Shown: positions 36,312 through 45,122 of the stretch, piece after piece
Layout: each line of letters begins with the position of its first letter
Numbering within the stretch: the first letter of the stretch is position 1
Origin: Bacteriovoracaceae bacterium
Lineage (GTDB): Bacteria > Bdellovibrionota > Bacteriovoracia > Bacteriovoracales > Bacteriovoracaceae
NCBI GenBank assembly: GCA_947461175.1
Contig: CANHIY010000008.1
Location: 1 to 45,122 of the forward strand
Length of the DNA stretch: 45,122 nucleotides
Direction: 5' to 3'
Notes under the pieces: model-generated
Seen by the model: the letters and a program-made list of their open reading frames with translations, nothing else
Told to the model about the DNA's origin: nothing
The model's database searches: none
Position numbers and translations under genes: made by a program

Positions 36312-36465
36312 AATCTCAATTCATCTCAAGACATCTTTAGAATATCTTTAGGTTCATTCCCTCCTCTGGGACATAAAATCATTTATACTACCTCCTTTGA
36401 TTCAACTTTTAGGACTAAAAGTCCTGAGACTGTATTTTTTTACGGACAACAATGAGGATTAAAAA

Positions 36466-38565
36466 ATGAATTCTTTTGTCCCTCCCTTCCATGATCTGTC
36501 TCATCTTAGTGAACGAGAAAAAGGCATGATGCAAGTTCTTGATCACATCTCAGAGGGGTTTTGGATCTGGTATGTCCCAGAAGACTATGAATATATGTCA
36601 CCTCGCTTTTGGGAGATACTGGGTTATCTTCCTTCTGAAAAAAAGTCTCATCCCTCTGAGTGGCAGGCCTTGATTCATGGGGAGGACTTGCCTGTTCTTT
36701 TGGATAACTTTAATAAACACGTTCAGTCCCATGGGAAAATTCCTTTCTCAATGGATGTGCGTTACAAACATAAAAAAGGGCATAGGATATGGGTCCGTTG
36801 TGAGGGGAGAGTGACCGAGTGGGATGAATCCTATCATCCACTAAAGGTGGTTGGAATTCATAGGGATGTGACAAAGGAGAAACTCCAGCAATTGATTTCC
36901 TATGAGATTTCAGATCTTAGGGCCCGATACATTGAGTATGCTTCGGATTTAAAAAAATTCTTCTCACACTTACTAACCAAAATACTAAAGCTCACTGAAA
37001 GTGAGTACGGTTTTATAGGTGAAATTGTAGAGGGCGAGGAGGGAAGGTATCTTAAGACTTACTGGCTTTCTGATATTTCCTGGAATGATGAGACCAGAAA
37101 GTTTTTTAAAGAAAATGCTCCTAAAGGGCTCATTTTCAAAAACCTCAAGACTCTTTTTGGTTATGTCATAAGAACTGAAAAACCCATGATCACTAATGAT
37201 CCTCTTCATCATCCTGAATCAGGTGGGCTTCCAAAAGGGCATCCTCCACTTCGTTCTTTCATGGGAATACCTATTTTCTTTTCAGGGAAATTTATAGCCA
37301 TGGCCGGAGTGGCCAATCGGAAGGAGGGTTTTAGTGAAGAGTTTTATGATTATCTCAAACCTTATTTTGAAGTGGTGGGAGAAATGATCCACGCCAAATT
37401 GATTCAAGATGAATTAGACAAACAGGTTTCACTGACCATGCATCAAGCAAGGCTTGCTTCCATCGGACAACTGGCGGCAGGTGTGGGCCATGAAATTAAT
37501 AATCCTTTGGCCATCATTTCTGGCCAGTTGTTCTTATTGGAAAAACACTTAAGTGATCAACACTGTCTTGATTCAGTTTGCGGACAAAGGATGATGAAGA
37601 TCAATAAAAGTATCACCAGAATAAGTAACATCGTTAAAGGCCTTAAGGCCTATTCTCGAACGGATGATGGTGTCATGAGCACCTTTGATCTCTATGATCT
37701 TGTGAAAGAAACTGTAGATATGATGATAGATTTATTTTTAAAAGAACAGGTTCAGATTAAATTTGATGGAAAAAGGATTCAGTCCATGGTCAATGGCCAC
37801 AGGGGAAGAATACAGCAGGTCCTTGTGAACCTCATGACCAATGCCAAAGATGCTTCTATGGGAAAAGATAATAGATGGATAAGAGTTGAAATGATTCCAA
37901 CCAAAGATATGGTTCAAGTTTCGGTTACAGATAATGGAGAAGGAATAAGTGGTGAAATCATGGATAAAATTTTTGATCCCTTTTTTACTACAAAAGAAGT
38001 CACAAGAGGAACAGGGATAGGTTTATTTTTGGTAAATAATATCATCAAGGAACACAAAGGAAGGATTGATGTGAAAACAAGAGTACATGAAGGAACCACT
38101 TTTACCATTTCCCTTCCTGTTTCAAGTGAACTTATGATTTCATCTGAAAAAACACCTAAAAAAGATGAAAGTGGAAAATTTAATAAGAGAATTCTCATTG
38201 TCGATGATGAAGACGATATTCGGGACTTTCTCCACTATATTCTTTCTGTTCTTGTGGTGGAAGTTGTATCCGTTAAAAGTGGCCTAGACGCCATAGAATA
38301 TTTGAAATACAACGAGGCCGATCTTGTTTTGTCGGATATTAAGATGCCGGATATGGATGGATTTCAGCTTCTTGAGTACGTAAAAAATCATAAAGGAAAT
38401 GGACCAGTGTTTGTTTTTATTTCTGGCGGGGTAGATTTAACACCCCGCCAGAAAGAATTGATCCATAAACACACAAAAGGAGTGATTCAAAAGCCTTTTT
38501 CTCCCAATGATCTAAAAGAAAAACTAACAGAAATTTTTAAAGAGTTATCCCCATCTCAATTTTAA
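36466..38565 (+). CDS. Hybrid sensor histidine kinase (PAS-GAF-HisKA-HATPase-REC)
   Basis: GVGHEINNPLAIISGQL H-box; DNGEGISGEIMDKIFDPFFTTK; RILIVDDEDDIRDFL...LVLSDIKMPDMDGFQLL. Confidence 0.93.
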   Translation: MNSFVPPFHDLSHLSEREKGMMQVLDHISEGFWIWYVPEDYEYMSPRFWEILGYLPSEKKSHPSEWQALIHGEDLPVLLDNFNKHVQSHGKIPFSMDVRYKHKKGHRIWVRCEGRVTEWDESYHPLKVVGIHRDVTKEKLQQLISYEISDLRARYIEYASDLKKFFSHLLTKILKLTESEYGFIGEIVEGEEGRYLKTYWLSDISWNDETRKFFKENAPKGLIFKNLKTLFGYVIRTEKPMITNDPLHHPESGGLPKGHPPLRSFMGIPIFFSGKFIAMAGVANRKEGFSEEFYDYLKPYFEVVGEMIHAKLIQDELDKQVSLTMHQARLASIGQLAAGVGHEINNPLAIISGQLFLLEKHLSDQHCLDSVCGQRMMKINKSITRISNIVKGLKAYSRTDDGVMSTFDLYDLVKETVDMMIDLFLKEQVQIKFDGKRIQSMVNGHRGRIQQVLVNLMTNAKDASMGKDNRWIRVEMIPTKDMVQVSVTDNGEGISGEIMDKIFDPFFTTKEVTRGTGIGLFLVNNIIKEHKGRIDVKTRVHEGTTFTISLPVSSELMISSEKTPKKDESGKFNKRILIVDDEDDIRDFLHYILSVLVVEVVSVKSGLDAIEYLKYNEADLVLSDIKMPDMDGFQLLEYVKNHKGNGPVFVFISGGVDLTPRQKELIHKHTKGVIQKPFSPNDLKEKLTEIFKELSPSQF
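38420..38454. repeat. 13-bp perfect inverted repeat inside the kinase CDS
   Basis: TTTCTGGCGGGGT-agatttaac-ACCCCGCCAGAAA. Confidence 0.85.
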
Positions 38566-38646
38566 TTGTGAGACTTTCACCCAGGAATTTCAAGTATGAG
38601 CTGTATAACAACGCTGAAAAATCAAAAAGTTGTTGATGATGATGAC

Positions 38647-38967
38647 TTAATGACTTCTTCCCTGTGGTAATCCTTTTCTTGGGTGATTAAAGGTTTTTGC
38701 TTCTCTATTAACTTTTCCCTTGCCGTTATGGCCACTGCCCTTGAATGAATAGATTTCTTTTTTTATTGGTTTTTTTATTTTGTCATTTACCCTACCCTTG
38801 TTCCTTCCATAATCAGAGATTTGTTTCATTCTTTGACGTGCTTTTTCAGTTTCTTCTTTTTTAGGCACAAGATTTATTTTTTCACCAATCGTTTTTAAGA
38901 TTTTCTCCATGGGAGTCATTATAGTGACGATTAACCTTTTTAAGTTTGGAATTTTTGTCGCGATCAT
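38647..38967 (-). CDS. Basic hypothetical protein
   Basis: 106-aa ORF, Lys/Arg-rich; start uncertain. Confidence 0.4.
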   Translation of the reverse strand: MIATKIPNLKRLIVTIMTPMEKILKTIGEKINLVPKKEETEKARQRMKQISDYGRNKGRVNDKIKKPIKKEIYSFKGSGHNGKGKVNREAKTFNHPRKGLPQGRSH

Positions 38968-39154
38968 AATCCTCCATTTTATTTTACTGAGTTTTATTAA
39001 GCTAAATCTAAACCATCATTAAGGATTAAAATCTTTAATTATAACTTAAGAATCACAAGGTTGATTGTGTTGGTTTGATTAATTCTAAAGATTCAATTTA
39101 ATTGAACTTCATCATTTTTGGCACCATGATATTTTTTTATCAGGGGGTGTTTCT

Positions 39155-39532
39155 ATGCCTCATAATAACAACGGTATTTCTATCAATAATCATGAAGATG
39201 ATTCCCGTTTCATTGACCGAGATTACTCCATTGGTGGAGGAGTAAGTATGGTCAGAAGGGATTTTGAGCATGGATTTGGGGCTTATCAAAAAAGGGATAA
39301 TAAAGAGGATGATCATTTATTGGAAGAGGTGAGTAAAGGTCTTGCGGAAAATAAGTTAATAGATCTCACTGAGGTAGAGGTATCAGTCAAGGATAAGGTT
39401 ATTTACCTTAAGGGATGGGTTAACTCCAGGGAAGAAAAACTTGAGTCGTTAAAAACGGCCTTTAATATAAATGGTGTAGAGGATGTGCAACTACAACTTT
39501 TTGTAAGAAATAGAAAACTAAGCCATAAATGA
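39155..39532 (+). CDS. BON domain-containing protein
   Basis: VSKGLAENKLIDLTEVEVSVKDKVIYLKGWVNSREEKLESLKTAFNINGVEDVQLQL. Confidence 0.75.
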   Translation: MPHNNNGISINNHEDDSRFIDRDYSIGGGVSMVRRDFEHGFGAYQKRDNKEDDHLLEEVSKGLAENKLIDLTEVEVSVKDKVIYLKGWVNSREEKLESLKTAFNINGVEDVQLQLFVRNRKLSHK

Positions 39533-39558
39533 AAATTTTTTTAATAAAGGGGGCCTCT

Positions 39559-40011
39559 ATGAGAAAAATTAGTGAACTCATGACCTCAAATGTCATCTTT
39601 GCTACGCCGAGTACATCTTTAGTGGAGATCTCAAAATTAATGATCAAAGGAAATTGCGGTGAAATACCCTTGGTGAATAATATGGATCATAAAATTGTGG
39701 TGGGGGTAATCACCGATAGGGATATTGTCTGTAGAACTTTGGGACAAGGTAAAAACCCCATGGATCTTACCGCCCGTGACTGCATGACCACTCAGGTGGT
39801 TATGGCCGATTTAAATATGAATCTTACTGATGTGATTAACCTCATGCGGGATAATAAGATCAGACGGGTTCCTGTTGTTGACAAGGATGACAGGTTAACG
39901 GGAATGATTTCTCAGACTGACATTCTCCAATCATCAAACGAGAGGGAGGTTGTTCAGATGGTTCATGAGCTTTCAAAATCCATTGACTCACCACCTAGTA
40001 TCATTCATTAA
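39559..40011 (+). CDS. CBS-domain pair protein
   Basis: ISELMTSNVIFATPSTSLVEISKLM...VGVITDRDIVCR...VPVVDKDDRLTGMISQTDIL; start set to MRKIS. Confidence 0.9.
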   Translation: MRKISELMTSNVIFATPSTSLVEISKLMIKGNCGEIPLVNNMDHKIVVGVITDRDIVCRTLGQGKNPMDLTARDCMTTQVVMADLNMNLTDVINLMRDNKIRRVPVVDKDDRLTGMISQTDILQSSNEREVVQMVHELSKSIDSPPSIIH

Positions 40012-40028
40012 AAAAATTCGGAGAGATT

Positions 40029-41330
40029 ATGGATGCCTATTCCAGGGAAATGGCGAGATACTCCCATGCTTTAACTGATCTCTCTGATCTGGATGATTTA
40101 ATGAGTGTCATTAAGGATAAGAGGATCGTTATGCTGGGAGAGTCTTCCCATGGAACGAGTGAGTTTTATCAATGGCGGAAAGTCATTTCTTTAGAGTTAA
40201 TAAAAAATCATCAATTTGATTTCATCGCTGTTGAGGGTGACTGGCCTGCGTGCCAGAAACTTAACCACTTTATCCAAACCCAAGATGAGGGAAGTATTTT
40301 AGAACTACTCAACGTTTTTGACCGCTGGCCCACCTGGATGTGGGCCAATATGGAAATTGAGGATCTTCTTTTTGAATTAAAGCTTTTAAAAACAGAGCTC
40401 AAGAGAAAAATTGGTTTTCATGGGTTAGATGTCTACTCATTAATGGAATCCGTTCAGGAATTAAAAAAGATCCTCCCCTCGGTGGATTCTTCTCTTTTTC
40501 AAAAATATTTTGATATGTTTTCTTGCTTTGAAAACTTTCATTTTAATGAAAAAGAATACACCAGGTCTCTTTTTGGAGATCCCGATGGATGTCAAAAGGA
40601 AGTTGAAAATTTTTGTCAGGAGATTCTTCATTATAAACTTAAAGACCCGTTAAAGAAGGATGACCTTTTTGAGGTGATCCAGAATGCACATGTCATTAAG
40701 AATGCCCAACATTACTACCGCTCCATGATTTCCATCGATAATCAATCCTGGAACATCCGAGACCACCATATGATGGAAACATTATTAAGGCTCACTAACC
40801 ATTATGGGCCTTCATCAAAAGGGATTGTTTGGGCCCATAACACCCACATTGGAGACTATAGAGGGACAGACATGGTTCTTCGTGGAGAGGTGAACTTGGG
40901 AGGGCTTGCCAAGAAGAGTTATGGTGAACAGCATGTTTCACTAATAGGTCTTGGAACATTTTCTGGAACTGTCATGGCCTCCCATGCCTGGGAAGGACCC
41001 AGCGAGGTTCTTACACTCCCAGAGGCAAGACCCCAGAGTCTTGAATATCTCATGCACAACTTATCTCTCGATACACTTGCCAAAAATTTTTACGTTTTAC
41101 TTAACGAAGCAAAAATGAACTCAGCTCTTCTGGAGTTTAAAGGACATAGGGCCATAGGTGTGGTTTATCATCCTGAATCCGATAGGAAAGGTCATTATGT
41201 CCCCACCTCTTTACCGAAAAGGTATGATGGGTTTATTTTTTTAGATGAAACTCACCCTCTCACTCCTATAAAGCAGGGTAGTGATCGTAAAAAGTTTCCC
41301 GATTCCTTTCCCTTCGGTGCAAGGATTTAG
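40029..41330 (+). CDS. Erythromycin esterase family protein
   Basis: IVMLGESSHGTSEFYQWR, FIAVEGDWPACQKLN, IVWAHNTHIGDYRGTDM. Confidence 0.9.
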   Translation: MDAYSREMARYSHALTDLSDLDDLMSVIKDKRIVMLGESSHGTSEFYQWRKVISLELIKNHQFDFIAVEGDWPACQKLNHFIQTQDEGSILELLNVFDRWPTWMWANMEIEDLLFELKLLKTELKRKIGFHGLDVYSLMESVQELKKILPSVDSSLFQKYFDMFSCFENFHFNEKEYTRSLFGDPDGCQKEVENFCQEILHYKLKDPLKKDDLFEVIQNAHVIKNAQHYYRSMISIDNQSWNIRDHHMMETLLRLTNHYGPSSKGIVWAHNTHIGDYRGTDMVLRGEVNLGGLAKKSYGEQHVSLIGLGTFSGTVMASHAWEGPSEVLTLPEARPQSLEYLMHNLSLDTLAKNFYVLLNEAKMNSALLEFKGHRAIGVVYHPESDRKGHYVPTSLPKRYDGFIFLDETHPLTPIKQGSDRKKFPDSFPFGARI

Positions 41331-41342
41331 TTCCTGAAAATT

Positions 41343-43532
41343 TCAACTGGACCTTTTCTTTAGTGAATTTTTAAGAAGAAGTGAATTCCCCACAACACTT
41401 ATGGAACTTAAGGCCATCGCCGCACTGGCAACAACGGGATCAAGAAGGCCCATGGCCGCAAGAGGGATTCCAATAACGTTGTAAACAAAGGCCCAAAAAA
41501 GATTCTGTTTTATTTTCTTATAAGTCAGTTTTGAGAGAGAGAGGGCCTTAGAAATAAGAACTGGATCACTGTGCATGAGGGTCATGCCCGCAGAATGAAT
41601 CGCCACATCCGTGCCTGTTCCCATAGCGATACCGATACTGGCCGAAGCAAGTGAGGGAGCATCATTAAGTCCATCTCCCACCATGGCCACCACTTCACCC
41701 TGATCCATGAGATCTTTTATAAACTTATTCTTCTCATCCGGAAGAAGACTGGCCTTAAAGTGATTGATTCCCAAGCTTTCTGCTACCCGTTCCGCCGTTT
41801 TTTCATGATCTCCGGTGAGCATGTAAACTTTAAGTCCTAATTCTTGTAGTGTCCTAATACCTAAGGGAGCATTCTGTCTGATCTTGTCTTTAAATGTGAC
41901 CATTCCTAAAATTTTCCCATGGGTCACATCTAATAAATATGAATGAGTTAAAGATTCTTCCCACTGATCAGGAAGATTTTTTTCATGAATAAGACGTTCC
42001 AGATTAAAAAGACCTAGAATCTTTTTAGAACCTACTCCGTAGTGAACACCCTCGATGCTTGCCTCGGCTCCCACACCAGGAATAACCCTCATGTGACTTC
42101 CCGTGAGAGGAACCAGGTTTTCTTCCTTTGCCATTTTGGCCACGGCCTTTGCCAATGGATGCTCACTCATTTGTAAGACTGAGTAAAGGAGAAGGAGGAG
42201 GTTCTTATGATCATGGGCCTTTGTATCAAAAGAAATCATCTCATGGACAGTCGGTTTTCCCTCGGTGAGGGTCCCGGTTTTATCGAAAACAATGGTGGTT
42301 ACAGAGTGGGCCACTTCAAGTGTCAGGGCGTCTTTAAAAAGGATTCCCTGTTTGGCGGCCTCTCCTGTACCTACCACAATTGCAGTCGGTGTCGCTAATC
42401 CCAAGGCACAGGGACAGGCAATGACGAGAACGGCCACTCCACGGATGATGGCCTCTTCCCAGTTTACAAAAAATAATCCAGAACCAAGTACTGTGAAGAA
42501 GGAAATCAGGAGGATAAGGGGTACAAAAACACTACTTACCTTGTCGACTAACTTTTGAATGGGGGCCTTTTTCATTTGGGCCTCTTCCATGAGTTTTATG
42601 ATTTTAGAAAGCATCGTTTCATGGCCCAAGGCCGTCACACCTATCTTAAGTGGACCTTCTCCATTAATGGAGCCCGTGTAAATGAGGTCACCTTTTTGTT
42701 TTGTTATTGGAAAACTCTCCCCTGTGATGTGGGACTCATCAACTCCGGATAGGCCATCAAGAATTTTTCCATCCACTGGCATCCTCTCTCCGGGACGGAT
42801 AAGGACAATATCCTTGAGAGTAAGGAGTTCAAGAGGAATTTCTTTCTCTTCATTTTCAGAAGTTAAGATCCTCGCCGTGAGAGGTCTTAATTTTTGAAGT
42901 GAACTGATGGCCTTAGTGGTTTCTTTTTTCGCTTTTTTTTCTAAAAATTTTCCAAGCATCACTAAGGTGATGATCATGGCGGAACTTTCAAAATAAAGAT
43001 GTGAAGAGTGGCCATGATTTTTATTCATGAGATAAAGGCTCAGCCCATAGGCAGCTGTGGTTCCCAGAGAAACCAGAACCTCCATATTAAATGAATGAGT
43101 CCTTAATGCCCTGAAGGCCGATGTGTGAAATTTCCAACCCATGATGAATTGAACTGGTGTCGCAAAAAGGCACTGAACCCATGGGGCGAGGTGGATATCA
43201 ATACCTAAAGGCCCAAGAATCATGGGGAGTAAGAGGGGGAGAGTTAAGAGGCCAGAAAAAATAATAAGTTTTTTATCTTCATCCAGGTTTTTTTCCTGAC
43301 TCCCCTGGGCCCCAAGATCTTCACCAGTCACTTCGTATCCAAGCTCTTTTATAAGTTTTCTCATTTTTTTTATATCAATGAGATCACTTTCAAAGGTGAT
43401 GAAGGCTTTTTCAGTCACAAGATTCACCTCGGCCGAATAGACTCCGGAGGTTTTTAAAAGACCTTTCTCAATCCTTCCCACACAGGAGGCACAGCTCATG
43501 CCTTTTATTTTTAAAACCAGATTCTCTTTCAT
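41343..43532 (-). CDS. copA: Heavy-metal (copper-type) translocating P-type ATPase
   Basis: HMA GMSCASCVGRIEKGL; ACPCALGLATPTA; DKTGTLTEGKP; MVGDGLNDAPSLA. Confidence 0.95.
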   Translation of the reverse strand: MKENLVLKIKGMSCASCVGRIEKGLLKTSGVYSAEVNLVTEKAFITFESDLIDIKKMRKLIKELGYEVTGEDLGAQGSQEKNLDEDKKLIIFSGLLTLPLLLPMILGPLGIDIHLAPWVQCLFATPVQFIMGWKFHTSAFRALRTHSFNMEVLVSLGTTAAYGLSLYLMNKNHGHSSHLYFESSAMIITLVMLGKFLEKKAKKETTKAISSLQKLRPLTARILTSENEEKEIPLELLTLKDIVLIRPGERMPVDGKILDGLSGVDESHITGESFPITKQKGDLIYTGSINGEGPLKIGVTALGHETMLSKIIKLMEEAQMKKAPIQKLVDKVSSVFVPLILLISFFTVLGSGLFFVNWEEAIIRGVAVLVIACPCALGLATPTAIVVGTGEAAKQGILFKDALTLEVAHSVTTIVFDKTGTLTEGKPTVHEMISFDTKAHDHKNLLLLLYSVLQMSEHPLAKAVAKMAKEENLVPLTGSHMRVIPGVGAEASIEGVHYGVGSKKILGLFNLERLIHEKNLPDQWEESLTHSYLLDVTHGKILGMVTFKDKIRQNAPLGIRTLQELGLKVYMLTGDHEKTAERVAESLGINHFKASLLPDEKNKFIKDLMDQGEVVAMVGDGLNDAPSLASASIGIAMGTGTDVAIHSAGMTLMHSDPVLISKALSLSKLTYKKIKQNLFWAFVYNVIGIPLAAMGLLDPVVASAAMALSSISVVGNSLLLKNSLKKRSS

Positions 43533-43614
43533 GCCATCATTTTTACACCTCCTTTAATTGTCTGGAAAGGGGAGGGGAGAGGGAAAAAAAGATCTTCAGG
43601 TGATGAATTCTTCC

Positions 43615-43887
43615 CTAATGAGTTATTTGTGAATCATGTCCTTGTAAATGACTTTTGTACTCATCAATTTTTACTTGAAGCATATTCATATTATCTTTTA
43701 TAAAGCTTGAAACTTCTGGGAATTTCTCAGAGGTTTGACTGGCCAATCGGGCGAGCATTGCGGCCCCTAGACCTGCAGCAATGTATTTAAAAGCTGGACT
43801 CATGACCACATCTCTCATGAGGTCCCGGTAGTAGTTGTCCTTTAGCTCTTTTGGTTTTGAAGCTTTGACTGATATTTTTTTTGCCAT
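43615..43887 (-). CDS. Small YtxH-like protein
   Basis: KYIAAGLGAAMLARL...FPEVSSFIKDNMNMLQVKIDEYK; G-rich RBS. Confidence 0.55.
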   Translation of the reverse strand: MAKKISVKASKPKELKDNYYRDLMRDVVMSPAFKYIAAGLGAAMLARLASQTSEKFPEVSSFIKDNMNMLQVKIDEYKSHLQGHDSQITH

Positions 43888-43928
43888 AAGGCCCCCTTTT
43901 TAAATAAGAAAAATTTTTTAAGTTTTCT

Positions 43929-44243
43929 TCATACGATCTCTATAGGATTTTTTTCAGGATTTATTCTTTTCATTTTTTTTTCAAAAATCTGAACTTGATC
44001 CCGCACATATTCCACCATTTCAGGATGCGCCTTGTAGTAACGAAAGATCATTCTTCCCAAAACAACAACTCCAAGGCCCACTCCAAGATACATGACCTTT
44101 GGGTTTTGGCCCAAGGTTTTTAAAATTCTTTGATATTTGATCCTCTTCATAAGACTAAAACCCAAGGTGTTACCACCTAATCCCAAAGGGAAAATACTCC
44201 TATAAATTCCGTAGTTTTTTAAAGAGACTGTCCTTCTTGCCAT
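43929..44243 (-). CDS. Small YtxH-like protein, paralogue of the neighbouring gene
   Basis: VMYLGVGLGVVVLGRMI...HPEMVEYVRDQVQIFEKKMK; AGGAGGGG RBS supports MARRT start. Confidence 0.55.
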   Translation of the reverse strand: MARRTVSLKNYGIYRSIFPLGLGGNTLGFSLMKRIKYQRILKTLGQNPKVMYLGVGLGVVVLGRMIFRYYKAHPEMVEYVRDQVQIFEKKMKRINPEKNPIEIV

Positions 44244-44504
44244 CTTGCCCCTCCTGGTTGTTCTCCTGAGCTGCCGATTCATTATAAGCACATTAAAATC
44301 TTTTTGGACTCATCTTCAGGATGAATTTTGATTTAAGAATTTTTCCCTTAAGGGGACCTCTTTAACAAATTCTTTAAAGGAATTTTTATCTCCATTTCAT
44401 ATCTTTGGATCCAGTTATATTGGATCAAAAAACTCCTTTTAAATCTGTTTGTAAGAAAATATCGTTCCGCAGAAGTCGAACTTGTTTTAAAAAAGGATCA
44501 ACTC

Positions 44505-44942
44505 ATGAAAGTTTCACGATTTATGTTTTTAACTTTGTTCTTAATGACTTTCTTAACATTGACCGGTTGTGGTGAAGAGAAAAAAAAGGTAACACAAAAA
44601 GAATTAAATCCCATTTGCTCCGAAGCGGACTGCTCTTTAACTTCAACTTGGAAAATCTTCATGCCCGGGAAGGCATTTCCGGTTAAAACTCGTCTTGATA
44701 TGAATGGAGTCACTGTTTTGGATGAGTGTGCGGGGAAACAAAAATATCATGTCTCCAGGGGGCAGGAGACTGAAATGATTCTTCTTGATTACTTTTATTT
44801 ACCTCTGGATCAAAAAATTAGTGTTGATCTCTTTCATAGAGGGGAGTCTTGTGATGAATTAACACCTGTATTAAGCCTTCAGGATGTGGCCTATGAAGTG
44901 AAAAACGATCTTGGTCAAAATGTAGTTCATATTCATCTTTAA
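44505..44942 (+). CDS. Putative lipoprotein
   Basis: MKVSRFMFLTLFLMTFLTLTGC lipobox. Confidence 0.7.
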   Translation: MKVSRFMFLTLFLMTFLTLTGCGEEKKKVTQKELNPICSEADCSLTSTWKIFMPGKAFPVKTRLDMNGVTVLDECAGKQKYHVSRGQETEMILLDYFYLPLDQKISVDLFHRGESCDELTPVLSLQDVAYEVKNDLGQNVVHIHL

Positions 44943-44964
44943 CACTTTTTCGAAATATTTTTTT

Positions 44965-44992
44965 ACGACCGGAACCCCGGTCGTTTTTTTTT
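44965..44992 (+). terminator. Rho-independent terminator
   Basis: ACGACCGG-AACC-CCGGTCGT followed by T8-9. Confidence 0.92.
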
Positions 44993-45027
44993 GAAAAAAA
45001 GATTCGTATATTACTATCGTCTCAACT

Positions 45028-45122
45028 TTATTTTTGTATCAACAACGTTTCTATCATTTCAACATCGAAAGAAGACGAAACAAAATCATCAGTTGCTTCT
45101 ATGACCCCTTCGATGAGAGTGA
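45028..45122 (-). CDS. C-terminal end of a CDS running off the window (...TLIEGVIEATDDFVSSSFDVEMIETLLIQK*)
   Basis: Open minus-strand frame from window edge to TAA at 45028-45030. Confidence 0.4.
   Translation of the reverse strand, partial: TLIEGVIEATDDFVSSSFDVEMIETLLIQK

Noticed and set aside
37914-38198. 94-aa minus-strand ORF
   Set aside because: Antisense to the kinase HATPase region; shadow ORF
42265-42558. 97-aa plus-strand ORF
   Set aside because: Antisense to copA core motifs
1-45122. CRISPR array, tRNA or rRNA genes
   Set aside because: No regularly spaced repeats, cloverleaf-like or rRNA-like sequence noticed by eye; a tRNAscan/Infernal run would be decisive

Overview
45.1 kb of AT-rich bacterial DNA. 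Gene content and gene style suggest a Bdellovibrio/Bacteriovorax-like organism, but this is an impression and was not tested. The window reads as blocks. (1) 0.5-9.0 kb: a minus-strand operon (iorA, iorB, a membrane protein, a zinc-ribbon protein, an Lgt-like protein), divergent from a plus-strand run (radical SAM, Cys/Met-type PLP enzyme, membrane fatty-acid desaturase, left-handed beta-helix protein). (2) 9.0-12.9 kb: a degraded mobile region with a DDE transposase, a Phd/YefM-like antitoxin coupled to an unrecognised ORF with an internal stop, a XRE regulator and a truncated IS91/ISCR-like transposase. (3) 13-17 kb: small envelope/stress genes (lipoproteins, hemerythrin, TRL-like protein), with two copies of a ~67-bp hairpin repeat flanking a two-gene module. 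(4) 17-25 kb: recQ-DUF3820, a DUF2256/DUF3253 gene lacking a canonical start before its zinc motif, and oxyR/ahpC/ahpF. (5) 24.7-29.7 kb: a papain-like(?)-LemA-GIDE-like operon beside a CotH-like ORF. (6) 29.7-38.6 kb: arginase family, OsmC-YcaO fusion, subtilase, AlkB-like monooxygenase, lipocalin and a hybrid kinase. (7) 38.6-45 kb: BON, CBS, erythromycin-esterase-like, CopA and paired YtxH-like genes. No rRNA, tRNA or CRISPR array was recognised. All family calls come from reading motifs by eye; no database search was run.
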